Source: Exiguobacterium indicum HHS 31 (lineage in GTDB: Bacteria > Bacillota > Bacilli > Exiguobacteriales > Exiguobacteriaceae). Taken from it: a DNA stretch of 64,000 nucleotides. Where the stretch lies: NCBI RefSeq assembly GCF_001939065.1, contig NZ_MPSZ01000001.1, forward strand, positions 1,364,001 to 1,428,000. Direction: 5' to 3'. This document shows positions 1-8,035 of this stretch, piece after piece; the stretch's first letter is position 1; every line of letters begins with the position of its first letter. The notes beneath the pieces were generated by a model, which was given only the letters and a program-made list of their open reading frames with translations, was not told the DNA's origin and made no database searches. Both the position numbers and the translations under genes were made by a program.

Positions 1-370
1 TCGTTTTAATGATTTCCCATGTGAAACGTACTTTGTTCGTTCCTTCGATGACTTCTGTTTTCAATAATCCCCAGGCATTCGCAGGAATTGCCGTCAAATG
101 ACCTGAAAACTCATATTTCGCACGACTTGCTGAGAAATCCAGCCACGTCACTTCGATACCGAGCTGTTTCGTTAATTTGCGAAGAATCGATTGATCGCGT
201 CCATAAATCGCATGAGCACCGTAATTAAACGTAAATCCTTTTACGGTTTGAGAGGTGGCACGTCCTCCAAGTAATCCCGCATCCCAGAGCGTGACCGGCG
301 TTCCTTGTTTTGCGAATAATGCCGCTGCCGTCAAGCCGGATAACCCTCCACCTATGATACCAATCGTCAT
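1..370 (-). CDS. FAD-dependent oxidoreductase, N-terminal part (runs off the window)
   Basis: Only the first 123 codons are present; the frame stays open to the left edge. The protein starts with a Rossmann dinucleotide-binding motif (GIIGGGLSGL, residues 4-13), followed by the GGRAT segment typical of flavin amine oxidase / phytoene desaturase-like enzymes. The ATG at 370 is preceded by a GGAGG site. Members of this superfamily bind FAD and oxidise amines, protoporphyrinogen or carotenoid precursors; the substrate cannot be told from this fragment. It is the last gene seen on this strand after nadE, from which it is separated by a terminator. Confidence 0.75.
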   Translation of the reverse strand, partial: MTIGIIGGGLSGLTAAALFAKQGTPVTLWDAGLLGGRATSQTVKGFTFNYGAHAIYGRDQSILRKLTKQLGIEVTWLDFSASRAKYEFSGHLTAIPANAWGLLKTEVIEGTNKVRFTWEIIKT

Positions 371-438
371 ACTCCCGCCTCCTCAATCGTCATTTCTTTT
401 CTTTTCCCATAACGATTGAAGAAGAATCGAAGAACATG

Positions 439-473
439 AAAAAAGGCGCGATTTCAATCTTGAAATCACGCCT
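439..473 (-). terminator. nadE terminator
   Basis: A GC-rich stem (arms 445-457 and 461-473, one G/A mismatch position) is followed on the minus strand by a run of T. It lies 13 bases after the nadE stop. Confidence 0.75.
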
Positions 474-485
474 CCTTATTTTGGA

Positions 486-1304
486 TTATGCTTTCCACCA
501 TTCATCGAGTGGTGAGACCGGCATATGATGCTTGTGTCCAACACGTTTATACTGCGTCTCTAACTTTTCTTGACTTGCTTCTGAAATCGTCTTTCCTTCC
601 AAGTAGTCATCGATTTCTTCATATGTCATACCAAGTGCCACTTCGTCTGGTAGTGCCGGACGATTTTCCTCAAGGTCTGCTGTCGGAACTTTTTCAATCA
701 AGACTTCTGGTGCGTTCAAGTAACGTAACAGTTGTTTCCCTTGCCGTTTATTCAGTCCTGTCAATGGCGTCAAATCACATGCACCATCACCGTGTTTCGT
801 GTAGAATCCCGTCACGAATTCAGCTGCATGATCCGTTCCAACGACTAAACAGCCATAATGAGCAGCTAAATCATATTGGCTTTTCATTCGCTCCCGCGCT
901 TTCGTATTTCCTTTACTAAAGTCGGAAAGTTCTGCACCTGTCGCTTCTTTGAACGCCTGCATCGATGCTTCGACTGCTGGTTTAATGTTCACACGAAGCG
1001 AATGATCCGGTTGAATGAACGTCAAGGCTGTCTGTGCGTCTGCTTCATCTTGTTGTTCCCCGTAAGGCAAGCGGACCGCATAAAATGCGACATCTTTCCC
1101 CTCTTCTTTTCGCAACTCTTCAACTGCCAGTTGGCACAGACGACCTGCGAGCGAAGAATCTTGTCCCCCTGAGATGCCCAATACGAATCCTTTTGCTCCT
1201 GTATGGTTGAGATACGCTTTCAAGAAGGCTACCCGCTCGTTTACTTCTTGTGCTGGGTCAATGACAGGCTTTACTCCTGTTACTTGGATGATTTCTTTTT
1301 GCAT
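486..1304 (-). CDS. nadE: NH3-dependent NAD+ synthetase
   Basis: Catalyses the last step of NAD biosynthesis, amidation of deamido-NAD using ammonia and ATP in the cytoplasm. The 272-residue product has the ATP-pyrophosphatase P-loop ISGGQDSS (residues 44-51) and the conserved GTDHAAE and LTGLNKRQ segments. Its length equals that of B. subtilis NadE as I recall it, and it lacks a glutaminase domain, so it is the ammonia-dependent type. The ATG at 1304 is chosen because AAGGAG lies 13 bases upstream; a GTG four codons earlier overlaps that ribosome site. Confidence 0.96.
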   Translation of the reverse strand: MQKEIIQVTGVKPVIDPAQEVNERVAFLKAYLNHTGAKGFVLGISGGQDSSLAGRLCQLAVEELRKEEGKDVAFYAVRLPYGEQQDEADAQTALTFIQPDHSLRVNIKPAVEASMQAFKEATGAELSDFSKGNTKARERMKSQYDLAAHYGCLVVGTDHAAEFVTGFYTKHGDGACDLTPLTGLNKRQGKQLLRYLNAPEVLIEKVPTADLEENRPALPDEVALGMTYEEIDDYLEGKTISEASQEKLETQYKRVGHKHHMPVSPLDEWWKA

Positions 1305-1337
1305 GAATCGCTTCACTCCTTCACATTGTGTTGATCG

Positions 1338-1784
1338 TCATTTTGAATCAATCATTTGTTGATCCGTCGTTTGTTTTGCACTTGCTCCCTTGAATTGACG
1401 GATTGTCGATACGCGAACTTCCGTGCTATCACCTAAAGAGGAGATTGGTAATTCAACCGTATACTGTTTCGTTTCATGTTTCGTGAACGTATCTTTTTCA
1501 ATCGCTTGCGTGAATACTTGCTCTTTCTCAAAATCATACGTTACGTGTTGTTTCGCATCAATCAATTGAGCCTGAAAACGTTGTGAGGAAGGATACGTCA
1601 CGTTCACACTGTGATCATTTGGATTCGTTAAAGAAATGTCTAATTGCATCATGTCGTCCTGCTTTGTCGTTTTGACTGCGATCCGAATCGGTTCGTTCGT
1701 AGTTGTTGTTGCCTGTTGTTTCTTTTCTTGGCAACCTGCTAAACAAACAGAAAGCAGTAGCAGAATGAAAACGAGACGTTTCAT
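1338..1784 (-). CDS. BsuPI-domain lipoprotein
   Basis: The 148-residue product begins with a short basic N-terminus, a hydrophobic stretch and a lipobox LAGC with Cys18, so it should be a membrane-anchored lipoprotein facing outside. The mature part, with sequence such as LDISLTNPNDHSVNVTYPSS, resembles the BsuPI (intracellular proteinase inhibitor) beta-sandwich domain. The ATG at 1784 has AAAGGAGG seven bases upstream; a longer frame upstream has no ribosome site. It may be co-transcribed with nadE, 33 bases further on the same strand. The target is unknown. Confidence 0.8.
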   Translation of the reverse strand: MKRLVFILLLLSVCLAGCQEKKQQATTTTNEPIRIAVKTTKQDDMMQLDISLTNPNDHSVNVTYPSSQRFQAQLIDAKQHVTYDFEKEQVFTQAIEKDTFTKHETKQYTVELPISSLGDSTEVRVSTIRQFKGASAKQTTDQQMIDSK

Positions 1785-1819
1785 CTCATCCCTCCTTTTA
1801 TCTCTAATAATTTTATCAC

Positions 1820-1851
1820 AAAAAAAGCGAGAGAGGATTCTCCTCTCTCGC
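1820..1851 (-). terminator. Terminator of the 70-residue gene
   Basis: A perfect 11-bp stem (1827-1837 with 1841-1851) with a 3-base loop is followed on the minus strand by seven T. Confidence 0.85.
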
Positions 1852-1863
1852 ACGGTTATTCAC

Positions 1864-2076
1864 TTATGCCACAGGTAAAGTCGATGGATTCATCTTGAAT
1901 GAAAACAATTGCTCTAGTCCTGTCGCAAACAGTTCGTCACAAATATCCTCTGCCGCGTTTGCTGGTGCGACTAATGTAATCGTACGACTGTCGATTGTTT
2001 CGATCGTTACATATACCCCTGTTTTTGTCCGTTCCTTATATCCTACTGCTAAATCAGTTTCAGCGAAAAGTAACAT
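1864..2076 (-). CDS. Small hypothetical protein (70 residues)
   Basis: I do not recognise this protein. It is a soluble, mildly acidic 70-residue chain with alternating beta-like segments (GVYVTIETID, RTITLVAPA), a pattern often seen in small single-domain proteins. The ATG is preceded only by a weak GGGGA stretch, so the start is less certain than for its neighbours. A strong terminator 13 bases past the stop supports a real single-gene transcript. Upstream lies a 360-base AT-rich gap. Confidence 0.55.
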   Translation of the reverse strand: MLLFAETDLAVGYKERTKTGVYVTIETIDSRTITLVAPANAAEDICDELFATGLEQLFSFKMNPSTLPVA

Positions 2077-2436
2077 ATCCCCGATTCTCCCCTTTTCTCA
2101 TTCATAATGCCCAGCCAAGAGATGACCTACATGTTCCGAATTCGTTATTGTAGGTTAACTGTACCAAAGGGCAGAAAAAAGAAGAAAATTGTCATTCGAC
2201 ATTTCATTTCAAAACAATATTTCAATTTCATCAGGGATATTTTGGAATAATCCATTTAGTTGTTAGATGCAAGCGTTTTAATAAGCATTTCCAACACATT
2301 TCATTTCGATTTCAAAAAGATGACAACATGATTTTGATTATTTTACCAGTATTTTTAGGAAACAGGGAATATATACCTAGACAATTAGTGACTCATTTTG
2401 TCGAATGATTCTCTCACCCAATTATTTTTTAAGTTC
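2077..2436. other. AT-rich intergenic region with direct repeats
   Basis: No convincing gene or structured RNA was seen here. A 12-base direct repeat (ACATTTCATTTC) occurs at 2199-2210 and 2296-2307, inside a stretch rich in TTTCATTT runs. A weak cre-like sequence lies at 2268-2281. The promoter of the 70-residue gene should be here, but I cannot place it confidently. Confidence 0.4.
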
Positions 2437-3528
2437 TCATGAACTTTCATCTATCATTCGATTCATTTGCTGCCAAACCGTTCCTAGTGCTTCTTCCCCA
2501 CTCTCGATCCGCGTTAATGCGAGTTCGGCTTGTAGAGCTACTTCATATTCCCGGTCTCGGCTTGCTTCACGCAGTCTTGGGATTGACTGTTCCGTTCCGA
2601 CATCAAACAGGAAGCGTGCAGCTCGCCAGCGTACTAATTTATTTTTATCCGCTAACGCTTCCATCATCATTGGTTCAGCTTCTGGCATCGCCCAATCTGA
2701 AATCGTATCGCCTGCTGTCCGACGAACGATCCCTGACGGATCATGCAGTGCACTCGTCAAATACTCTAACAGTTCTTCTCGGTGATCTTCGAACATCCCA
2801 AGCTTTACAATCGCTTGACGCCGAATTTGCATCTTCTCATCCTGTAACAGGCGAGCATAAGCTGGAACCCATTCCATCTCAACAGGTAATTCATCGAGCG
2901 CCGCGAATCGTTCTTTCCAATCGGATGATTGAATCGCTTGACCGCTAAACGTAATATCTTCTCCTGCTGCGAGCGACTTGAGACGTTCGAGACGTTCGAC
3001 TGGATAGGCAATCTCAATCTCATTCGCTACTTCACGCAAACTTTCGTCAAGATCTCCGTATCGAGGTGCTTGTTCCACCCAGCGTCGATCGCTAATGACA
3101 TTCTGAACGAATGGTTGGACGAATAGCGCTGCTTCCCGGAAACGTTCCGACAGTCCTTCTCGTTTTTCTTCTAATCCTTTCACACCTTTGATTTGCATCG
3201 GTACGCCTAAAATGAACTGCACGAATAGATGGACAGGCTCATACTCAGCATCTGTCTCGTGCTGTTCAACATCATTCAACGTTTCACCGAACGCACGTCG
3301 TATATCGATGACAAGCGAGCGCCAATCATATTTCGGATAACGTTCGATCGATAAAAAGTCACTGACCTGATAAACGAACTTAACGCCAGGTATTTCAAGT
3401 AATCGCTGAATGTGTTCCGGTGCGCCAAAGGCATGCTCGAATGTCTGCCCCTTTTCCGAAAAGACCTCATCAACGATGACTTTCATGTTATTTGGACTTG
3501 GTGTTGGTTCAATCGCTACGATTTTCAT
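2437..3528 (-). CDS. CvfC/YpgR-like conserved virulence factor, NifU-N scaffold plus HEAT repeats
   Basis: The 363-residue product starts with a segment like the Nfu/NifU N-terminal scaffold domain (IEPTPSPNNMKV, then VYQVSDFLSIERYPKYDW) and ends with HEAT-like helical repeats (ARLLQDEKMQIRRQAIVKLG, and later DKNKLVRWRAARFLFDVG). That architecture matches the B. subtilis YpgR / Staphylococcus CvfC family, whose biochemical role is not settled. The ATG at 3528 is used because GAGGGG lies just upstream, although the frame opens eight codons earlier. A 9-bp inverted repeat (3551-3573) sits upstream. Confidence 0.8.
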   Translation of the reverse strand: MKIVAIEPTPSPNNMKVIVDEVFSEKGQTFEHAFGAPEHIQRLLEIPGVKFVYQVSDFLSIERYPKYDWRSLVIDIRRAFGETLNDVEQHETDAEYEPVHLFVQFILGVPMQIKGVKGLEEKREGLSERFREAALFVQPFVQNVISDRRWVEQAPRYGDLDESLREVANEIEIAYPVERLERLKSLAAGEDITFSGQAIQSSDWKERFAALDELPVEMEWVPAYARLLQDEKMQIRRQAIVKLGMFEDHREELLEYLTSALHDPSGIVRRTAGDTISDWAMPEAEPMMMEALADKNKLVRWRAARFLFDVGTEQSIPRLREASRDREYEVALQAELALTRIESGEEALGTVWQQMNRMIDESS

Positions 3529-3550
3529 GTGTATCCCCTCCATTTCTATC

Positions 3551-3573
3551 ATTTCAGATATCTAATCTGAAAT
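3551..3573. repeat. Inverted repeat upstream of the cvfC-like gene
   Basis: ATTTCAGAT and ATCTGAAAT form a perfect 9-bp inverted repeat with a 5-base spacer, 23 bases before the gene's start codon. It could be an operator or a leader hairpin; no T-run follows it. Confidence 0.45.
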
Positions 3574-3614
3574 GCAAAGCAAATGCCCTACAGACGTGAC
3601 TGTAGGGCAAAAAC

Positions 3615-4328
3615 TTACTTGAATGCCTCTTCGATGATTGCAACGAAAGCATCCGGTGTCTCAAGCATCCCCATGTGTCCACTGTCTGTTGACCGATGTA
3701 TGAGATGATCATTCTTTGGTGCAAATGCACTTTCCTCTGAAATCAGTTGATCTTTCGTGCCGTGAATGATGACACCCTTCACGTTTGACCTCGTCAAGAC
3801 CTTCGTCATATCTCGCCGATCTCGCATCGCAGAGAGCGCACGAATCGCTCCTTCGACCGTCATCATGTACCCGATTTCAAGTGCTTCAGCGACAGCGAAC
3901 TCATCTGCCCCTTCAGCGAATAAGGATGGAACAAGACCATTGACGAATTCTCTGACACCGACTTCTTCAACGCGTGTGATGTTTTGATTTCGTTTTTGTT
4001 TCGCTTGTTCATCATCTGCTTTAGCTGTCGAATACACAAGACCGTATCCACTGATTTGATCCGCATACCCTTCAACGATTGCAGCTGTGATGTATCCACC
4101 AAAGGAATGTCCGATGATGATCGGCTTTTTGATACCACGTCGATCAAGTTCATGCATGACCCATTCGGCAAAGCCTTCAATCGTATCCGGACCAACATCA
4201 AGTCCCTCATGCCCCGGTAAACTTAGTGGTAAGACATCAAAGGAATGTCGTAAGTTTGCCTCTACCCGATTAAAATAATCTGTTCCTCCTGTAAATCCAT
4301 GCAGGAGTACAAGTGTTTGTTTTTCCAT
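3615..4328 (-). CDS. Alpha/beta hydrolase
   Basis: The 237-residue product shows the alpha/beta hydrolase pattern: the oxyanion segment LHGFTGG (from residue 9), the nucleophile elbow GHSFGG with Ser75, an acid in GTKD (Asp193) and the histidine in DSGHMG (His218), so the catalytic triad is complete. It has no signal peptide and should be cytoplasmic. Family members act on esters, thioesters or related bonds; the substrate is not evident. It starts 8 bases after the stop of the upstream acetyltransferase, so the two form an operon. Confidence 0.85.
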   Translation of the reverse strand: MEKQTLVLLHGFTGGTDYFNRVEANLRHSFDVLPLSLPGHEGLDVGPDTIEGFAEWVMHELDRRGIKKPIIIGHSFGGYITAAIVEGYADQISGYGLVYSTAKADDEQAKQKRNQNITRVEEVGVREFVNGLVPSLFAEGADEFAVAEALEIGYMMTVEGAIRALSAMRDRRDMTKVLTRSNVKGVIIHGTKDQLISEESAFAPKNDHLIHRSTDSGHMGMLETPDAFVAIIEEAFK

Positions 4329-4336
4329 TGACTACC

Positions 4337-4894
4337 TCATCCCTTCCATTCAGATGCGAGCATACGGTACATCGTCAAATCCATGAAACGACCATGACTG
4401 TATGCATAATCTTCTAGTAATCCTTCTGCTTTGAATCCTAATTTTTGAACCAATGCGTTAGAAGCGAGGTTTTCAGGTGCGACGAGGGCGCTGATTCGAT
4501 GGAGAGCAAATTCTTCAAAGCCATATGTCAGAACAGCTCTTGCCGCTTCCGAAGCGACACCACGTTGCCAATAATCTTGACTAACTTCAAAACCAATTTC
4601 AGCCCGATGGTATTGAGACAGCCAGTTATGAAAACCGATCGTACCGATCAATTGATTCGTTTGTGCATCAGCAATTGCCCAGCGAATCGCTTTACCTTGC
4701 GTGAACTGTTCTTTAAAGTAACTGATGACATTTTTAGCTTCATAGACCGTCACGAGCGGATCTGATCCGTAATAATACATGACTTTATCGTCCGATAGGA
4801 TTTTAAACAATTCGCGTGCGTCACGGTTTTCGAGCTCACGTAATATGAAGCGCTCGGTCCGCAATTCCGGGAAAGGCTTTCGCAAGCCCCACAT
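4337..4894 (-). CDS. GNAT acetyltransferase, RimJ/RimL-like
   Basis: The 185-residue product has the N-terminal pattern of RimJ/RimL-type enzymes (LRTERFILRELENRDA, residues 11-26) and the acetyl-CoA-binding region around WQRGVASEAARAVLTYGFEE followed by ALVAPENLASNALVQKLGF. Such enzymes transfer acetyl from acetyl-CoA to N-terminal or small-molecule amines. GAGGTG lies upstream of the ATG. It is the first gene of a two-gene unit with the alpha/beta hydrolase; its acceptor is unknown. Confidence 0.88.
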   Translation of the reverse strand: MWGLRKPFPELRTERFILRELENRDARELFKILSDDKVMYYYGSDPLVTVYEAKNVISYFKEQFTQGKAIRWAIADAQTNQLIGTIGFHNWLSQYHRAEIGFEVSQDYWQRGVASEAARAVLTYGFEEFALHRISALVAPENLASNALVQKLGFKAEGLLEDYAYSHGRFMDLTMYRMLASEWKG

Positions 4895-5005
4895 GCTCCA
4901 TCACCTCTCTTTATGCTTCTCTATGTAGTATGCCCGTTTTCAGAAGTAAATATCCTTTCAGGCAATTCGAAGTTTTGCTACTATTAAATTATGAAGGAGT
5001 TAGTC

Positions 5006-5758
5006 ATGGAAAGGAAGCGAAGTGGTATGTCGAGTGCGTTACTTTACTTATATGAGGACGAGGAAAATCAACGATTAACGATGTCAGGAGTACATTTCTC
5101 TGATTTCGCTGCAGCCGTCGATTTGAAACGTCCTTTACTCATTTCAGGAAGTGATTTCAAACAGACGAAACAATCGTTTCGAACGATGCTTCATTACATC
5201 GAAGCGCATGAGATCGAACAGTTTTCACAATCAACGGATGTCCAGCGTCATCCTTTGACTGCTATTGATATTCGCTCCTCTCATTCGCTTGATGTATTGA
5301 CGGATGTCGAAATCGCGGAGTTATTATTTTTAATGCATATGAAACGAGGGACACCGCTTCCTTTCCTTGACTCGATCGAGAATGAACTGGTCTATTTTAG
5401 CGAACACGATGGTCTTCATGCTTCTGTTTACTTGAAGGATTGGTCACGGGTAGAACAACTTATCTCTGATCTCGTACAACGGAAATTTCGTCAGCACGCA
5501 CGATCCGTCGCCTCGATCGCTTTAACAGCTGAAATCATGATTCATATCCGTCATCTTCTCAAAGAAGGAGTATTGATTGATTTCGAAAGTGCAAAACGGT
5601 CTGTTTTCTCAAGAAATATCACGATTCCCGTCTATGTAGCAGGACGGTACGAAGACATGAACGTATTACATGAAGATTTTGAAGCAGAGAAAGAATCGAT
5701 CCTTCGACGTGGATCGCTTGTTTGTCGCAAAAAGAAATGGAGTTTTGAGTTAGATTGA
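5006..5758 (+). CDS. Hypothetical protein (250 residues)
   Basis: I do not recognise this family. The protein is soluble, with no signal peptide or membrane helix. The centre (SHSLDVLTDVEIAELLFLMH) is leucine-rich and probably helical, and the C-terminus is basic (RRGSLVCRKKKWSF). The ATG at 5006 has AAGGAG six bases upstream; an in-frame ATG at 4991 lies within that ribosome site region and is less likely. A candidate promoter with an extended -10 (TGCTACTAT) precedes it, and a terminator follows, so it appears to be a single-gene unit, divergent from the acetyltransferase operon. Confidence 0.75.
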   Translation: MERKRSGMSSALLYLYEDEENQRLTMSGVHFSDFAAAVDLKRPLLISGSDFKQTKQSFRTMLHYIEAHEIEQFSQSTDVQRHPLTAIDIRSSHSLDVLTDVEIAELLFLMHMKRGTPLPFLDSIENELVYFSEHDGLHASVYLKDWSRVEQLISDLVQRKFRQHARSVASIALTAEIMIHIRHLLKEGVLIDFESAKRSVFSRNITIPVYVAGRYEDMNVLHEDFEAEKESILRRGSLVCRKKKWSFELD

Positions 5759-5763
5759 CCTTT

Positions 5764-5800
5764 AGCATCTTTTTCTTTTGGAAAAGGATGCTTTTGTTCT
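5764..5800 (+). terminator. Terminator of the 250-residue gene
   Basis: AGCATC...GATGCT stem (5764-5792) with an A/T-rich upper part, followed by TTTGTTCT. Confidence 0.6.
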
Positions 5801-6005
5801 ATTTGAATTTCATATCACTATTGCCTCTTAACAGGTATTCCTATCCATATGACAATATTGTTAAAAAATTTTTCGAATTTTCACACAAAATAAGACTAGC
5901 ATCTTGTGAAGACTTCGCTATAATGAGGATAACCTTTTCAAGATAGAAGTTAGACCCTGTTTTTTATAGGGATAGTACTGGAATCAGCAGAAGGAGGAAT
6001 TCAAT

Positions 6006-6299
6006 ATGGATCAGTTAAAAGTGAACGGAATTGGCTCATTCACGAAATTTGCGACAAATGGGAACATCCTGAAATTAAAGGATGCGACACTCGGTGAAGT
6101 GAAATTGTCGCTGAATGAAGCGAGTTCAATGACCATCGCCCCTGTCGATGAAGAAAATGGACTTTTCATCATTAGAGGGCAACAGCAGGAATCGCTTGTT
6201 GAACTGACGTTACCACGTCAATCCTGTGAGGTCGTTCACGCTTGGCTCCTCCATAAATTGAAACGTCACAAAAAAACGCGCACGATTGCAACGAGCTGA
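6006..6299 (+). CDS. Small hypothetical protein (97 residues)
   Basis: I do not recognise this protein. It is predicted to be mostly beta (ILKLKDATLGEVKLSL, GLFIIRG, LVELTLP), ending in a basic helix (WLLHKLKRHKKTR), a layout reminiscent of PH-like or sensor beta-barrel folds, but that is only an impression. GGAGGAATTCAAT before the ATG is a strong ribosome site. A TATAAT at 5919-5924 is a likely -10, giving a leader of about 75 bases. A terminator follows directly, so it is monocistronic. Confidence 0.75.
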   Translation: MDQLKVNGIGSFTKFATNGNILKLKDATLGEVKLSLNEASSMTIAPVDEENGLFIIRGQQQESLVELTLPRQSCEVVHAWLLHKLKRHKKTRTIATS

Positions 6300-6309
6300 T
6301 GTGTAATGT

Positions 6310-6358
6310 ATAACGTCTTGGGTAGAGACCTCATCTCTCCTCAAGGCGTTATTTGTTT
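6310..6358 (+). terminator. Terminator of the 97-residue gene
   Basis: TAACGTCTTG (6310-6319) pairs with CAAGGCGTTA (6341-6350), with a nested AGAGA/TCTCT stem, followed by TTTGTTTT. Confidence 0.75.
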
Positions 6359-6390
6359 TCAAAAATTCAGTGATGAATTTTCAGAAAATA

Positions 6391-6419
6391 TTGTTTTATT
6401 AATTTCTTCATGTTATCCT
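6391..6419 (+). promoter_or_regulatory. Sigma-A type promoter of the brnQ leader
   Basis: TTGTTT (6391-6396) and TATCCT (6414-6419) are separated by exactly 17 bases and sit about 30 bases before the leader-peptide start. Confidence 0.65.
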
Positions 6420-6448
6420 TAGAAAAATTCAAACAGGAGGTTTTAAAC

Positions 6449-6505
6449 ATGACACACGCAACGCTCATCCAAGAACGACTGATTGTGATTAAGAGTAGGG
6501 ACTGA
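6449..6505 (+). CDS. Candidate branched-chain amino acid leader peptide
   Basis: An 18-codon ORF with its own ribosome site (AGGAGG ending 9 bases before the ATG). The translation is MTHATLIQERLIVIKSRD: six of 18 residues are Leu, Ile or Val, including a four-codon run L-I-V-I at 6479-6490. It lies between a promoter and an intrinsic terminator, directly before a branched-chain amino acid carrier. That arrangement is what ribosome-mediated attenuation looks like in other systems. Translation and function are inferred; nothing here shows that the peptide is made. Confidence 0.6.
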   Translation: MTHATLIQERLIVIKSRD

Positions 6506-6615
6506 AGATTCATTTCTCGTTTGAGAAAATGAAGATCCAGGCCCTTTTCGTCATTTCGACAAGGCGTCTGAGCAAACGACGCCTATCCACAAACTTAGTG
6601 GATGAGGCTTTTTTT
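6506..6615 (+). promoter_or_regulatory. brnQ leader hairpins and attenuator terminator
   Basis: Three hairpins follow the leader ORF. The first pairs TTCATTTCTC with GAGAAAATGAA just past the stop codon. The second is a 7-bp stem AGGCGTC/GACGCCT (6562-6568 with 6578-6584). The third is a terminator, GCCTATCCAC (6581-6590) with GTGGATGAGGC (6598-6608, one bulged G), then seven T. The second and third share the bases 6581-6584, so they compete at their edge. No T-box consensus is present. Confidence 0.65.
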
Positions 6616-6644
6616 ATGAAATTAGGATGAATGGAGGACAACAC

Positions 6645-7970
6645 ATGTTTAAGACAAAAGATACATTTGCTTTAGGATTTATGATTTTTGCTTTATTTTT
6701 CGGTGCGGGTAACCTAATCTTCCCACCGGAACTCGGTGCGCTTGCGGGTTCACAGTTCCTTCCTGCCATCCTTGGTTTTATCGTAACGGGTGTCGGTCTT
6801 CCTTTGCTCGGCTTACTTGCAGTTGCCTCTATCGGAGGTGGCATCAAAACACTTGCTGCACCACTCCCTCGTTTTGTAGGTGCTGCCTTGACGTTCGCAC
6901 TCTATGTTGCGATCGGTCCCTTTTTCGGGATTCCGCGAACATCGGTTGTCACGTATGAGCTCGGAGTCGTACCATTCCTTGGTGCTCCCTCACAAATAAC
7001 GTTGATCATCTCATCGAGTCTCTTTTTCCTTGCCACGCTTTATCTTGTCTTACGACCTGGAAAATTACTTGAGATCATCGGGCGTTTCATCACACCATTA
7101 TTACTGATTGCTCTTGCAGCATTAAGCATCAGTAGCATCATTTCGCCACTTTCGAGTGTCGCTTCACCCAACGAAGCGTATGAGACAACTGGACAGGCAT
7201 TCATTCAAGGTTTCCTTCAAGGATACTTAACGCTTGATGCACTCGGCGCCTTGGTATTTGGTGTCGTCGTACTGCATACATTGAAAAGCCGAGGCGTTCA
7301 TGAACGAAAAGCACAATTTAAAGTCGTTACTCGTGCCGGAATTATCGCTGCCACTGCTTTGACTCTCGTCTATGTCGGACTTGGAATGATCGGACGTAAC
7401 ACATTTGCCGCCATCGGAAAAGTTGATGGTCCAGCACTTCTTCAGCATTATGCAAATACTGCCTTCGGCTCAATCGGTTTAGCTGTACTTGGTCTTGCAA
7501 TTCTGCTTGCATGTTTGACGACATCAGTTGGTCTCGTCACCGCATTTGCAGAATATATGATGACGATTTCCAACCGTGTATCTTTAAAAGCGGCAAGTAT
7601 TTTCACGACTGCTCTTGGTCTTACGGTATCGATCGTCGGATTGCAGACATTGCTATCCATCGCCGTTCCGGTATTGATGTTCCTTTATCCAATCGTCATC
7701 GTCTTGATCGCTTTGACATTCATGCGTCATCTGTTCCGTCGTAAGTCGGTCGTTTATCAATCAACTCTTGGTGTAACGATTTTCTTCTCATTCTGTAGTG
7801 CGTTGAATCAACTTTCGCTTTTCCCGGGAAATCTTAAAACGTTCTATCAATCCTTGCCTTTAGTGGATCAAAGTTTAGAATGGTTATTCCCAACACTCAT
7901 CGCCTTCGGTATCAGTTCATGGTTTGGACACGTTTCTAGTGCTTCTATCACACAAAAACGCGCTAGCTAG
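6645..7970 (+). CDS. brnQ: Branched-chain amino acid carrier, LIVCS family
   Basis: The 441-residue product is a polytopic membrane protein with about 12 hydrophobic segments. It matches the BrnQ/LIVCS family, which imports leucine, isoleucine and valine with a cation. The N-terminal sequence (LGFMIFALFFGAGNLIFPPELG, split over the first helix) is the family's most conserved region. The ATG at 6645 is chosen because GGAGGA ends six bases upstream; an in-frame ATG at 6627 precedes that site. Expression is probably controlled by the leader peptide and terminator upstream, tying uptake to branched-chain amino acid supply. Confidence 0.92.
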   Translation: MFKTKDTFALGFMIFALFFGAGNLIFPPELGALAGSQFLPAILGFIVTGVGLPLLGLLAVASIGGGIKTLAAPLPRFVGAALTFALYVAIGPFFGIPRTSVVTYELGVVPFLGAPSQITLIISSSLFFLATLYLVLRPGKLLEIIGRFITPLLLIALAALSISSIISPLSSVASPNEAYETTGQAFIQGFLQGYLTLDALGALVFGVVVLHTLKSRGVHERKAQFKVVTRAGIIAATALTLVYVGLGMIGRNTFAAIGKVDGPALLQHYANTAFGSIGLAVLGLAILLACLTTSVGLVTAFAEYMMTISNRVSLKAASIFTTALGLTVSIVGLQTLLSIAVPVLMFLYPIVIVLIALTFMRHLFRRKSVVYQSTLGVTIFFSFCSALNQLSLFPGNLKTFYQSLPLVDQSLEWLFPTLIAFGISSWFGHVSSASITQKRAS

Positions 7971-8035
7971 TGATTCCGCTTTCATCGCTATGGTATGATG
8001 AATAAAATGGTTCTATTAATGGAGGCGTCATATAC

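Noticed and set aside
2268-2281. cre-like site TGCAAGCGTTTTAA
   Set aside because: Only partial match to the CcpA consensus and about 190 bases from the nearest start codon; recorded but not called.
5755-5946. 63-codon plus-strand ORF after the 250-residue gene
   Set aside because: It begins in the terminator, has no ribosome site, and spans the promoter region of the next gene.
6416-6645. T-box riboswitch upstream of brnQ
   Set aside because: The region lacks the T-box consensus and stem I motifs present in the three true T-boxes of this window.
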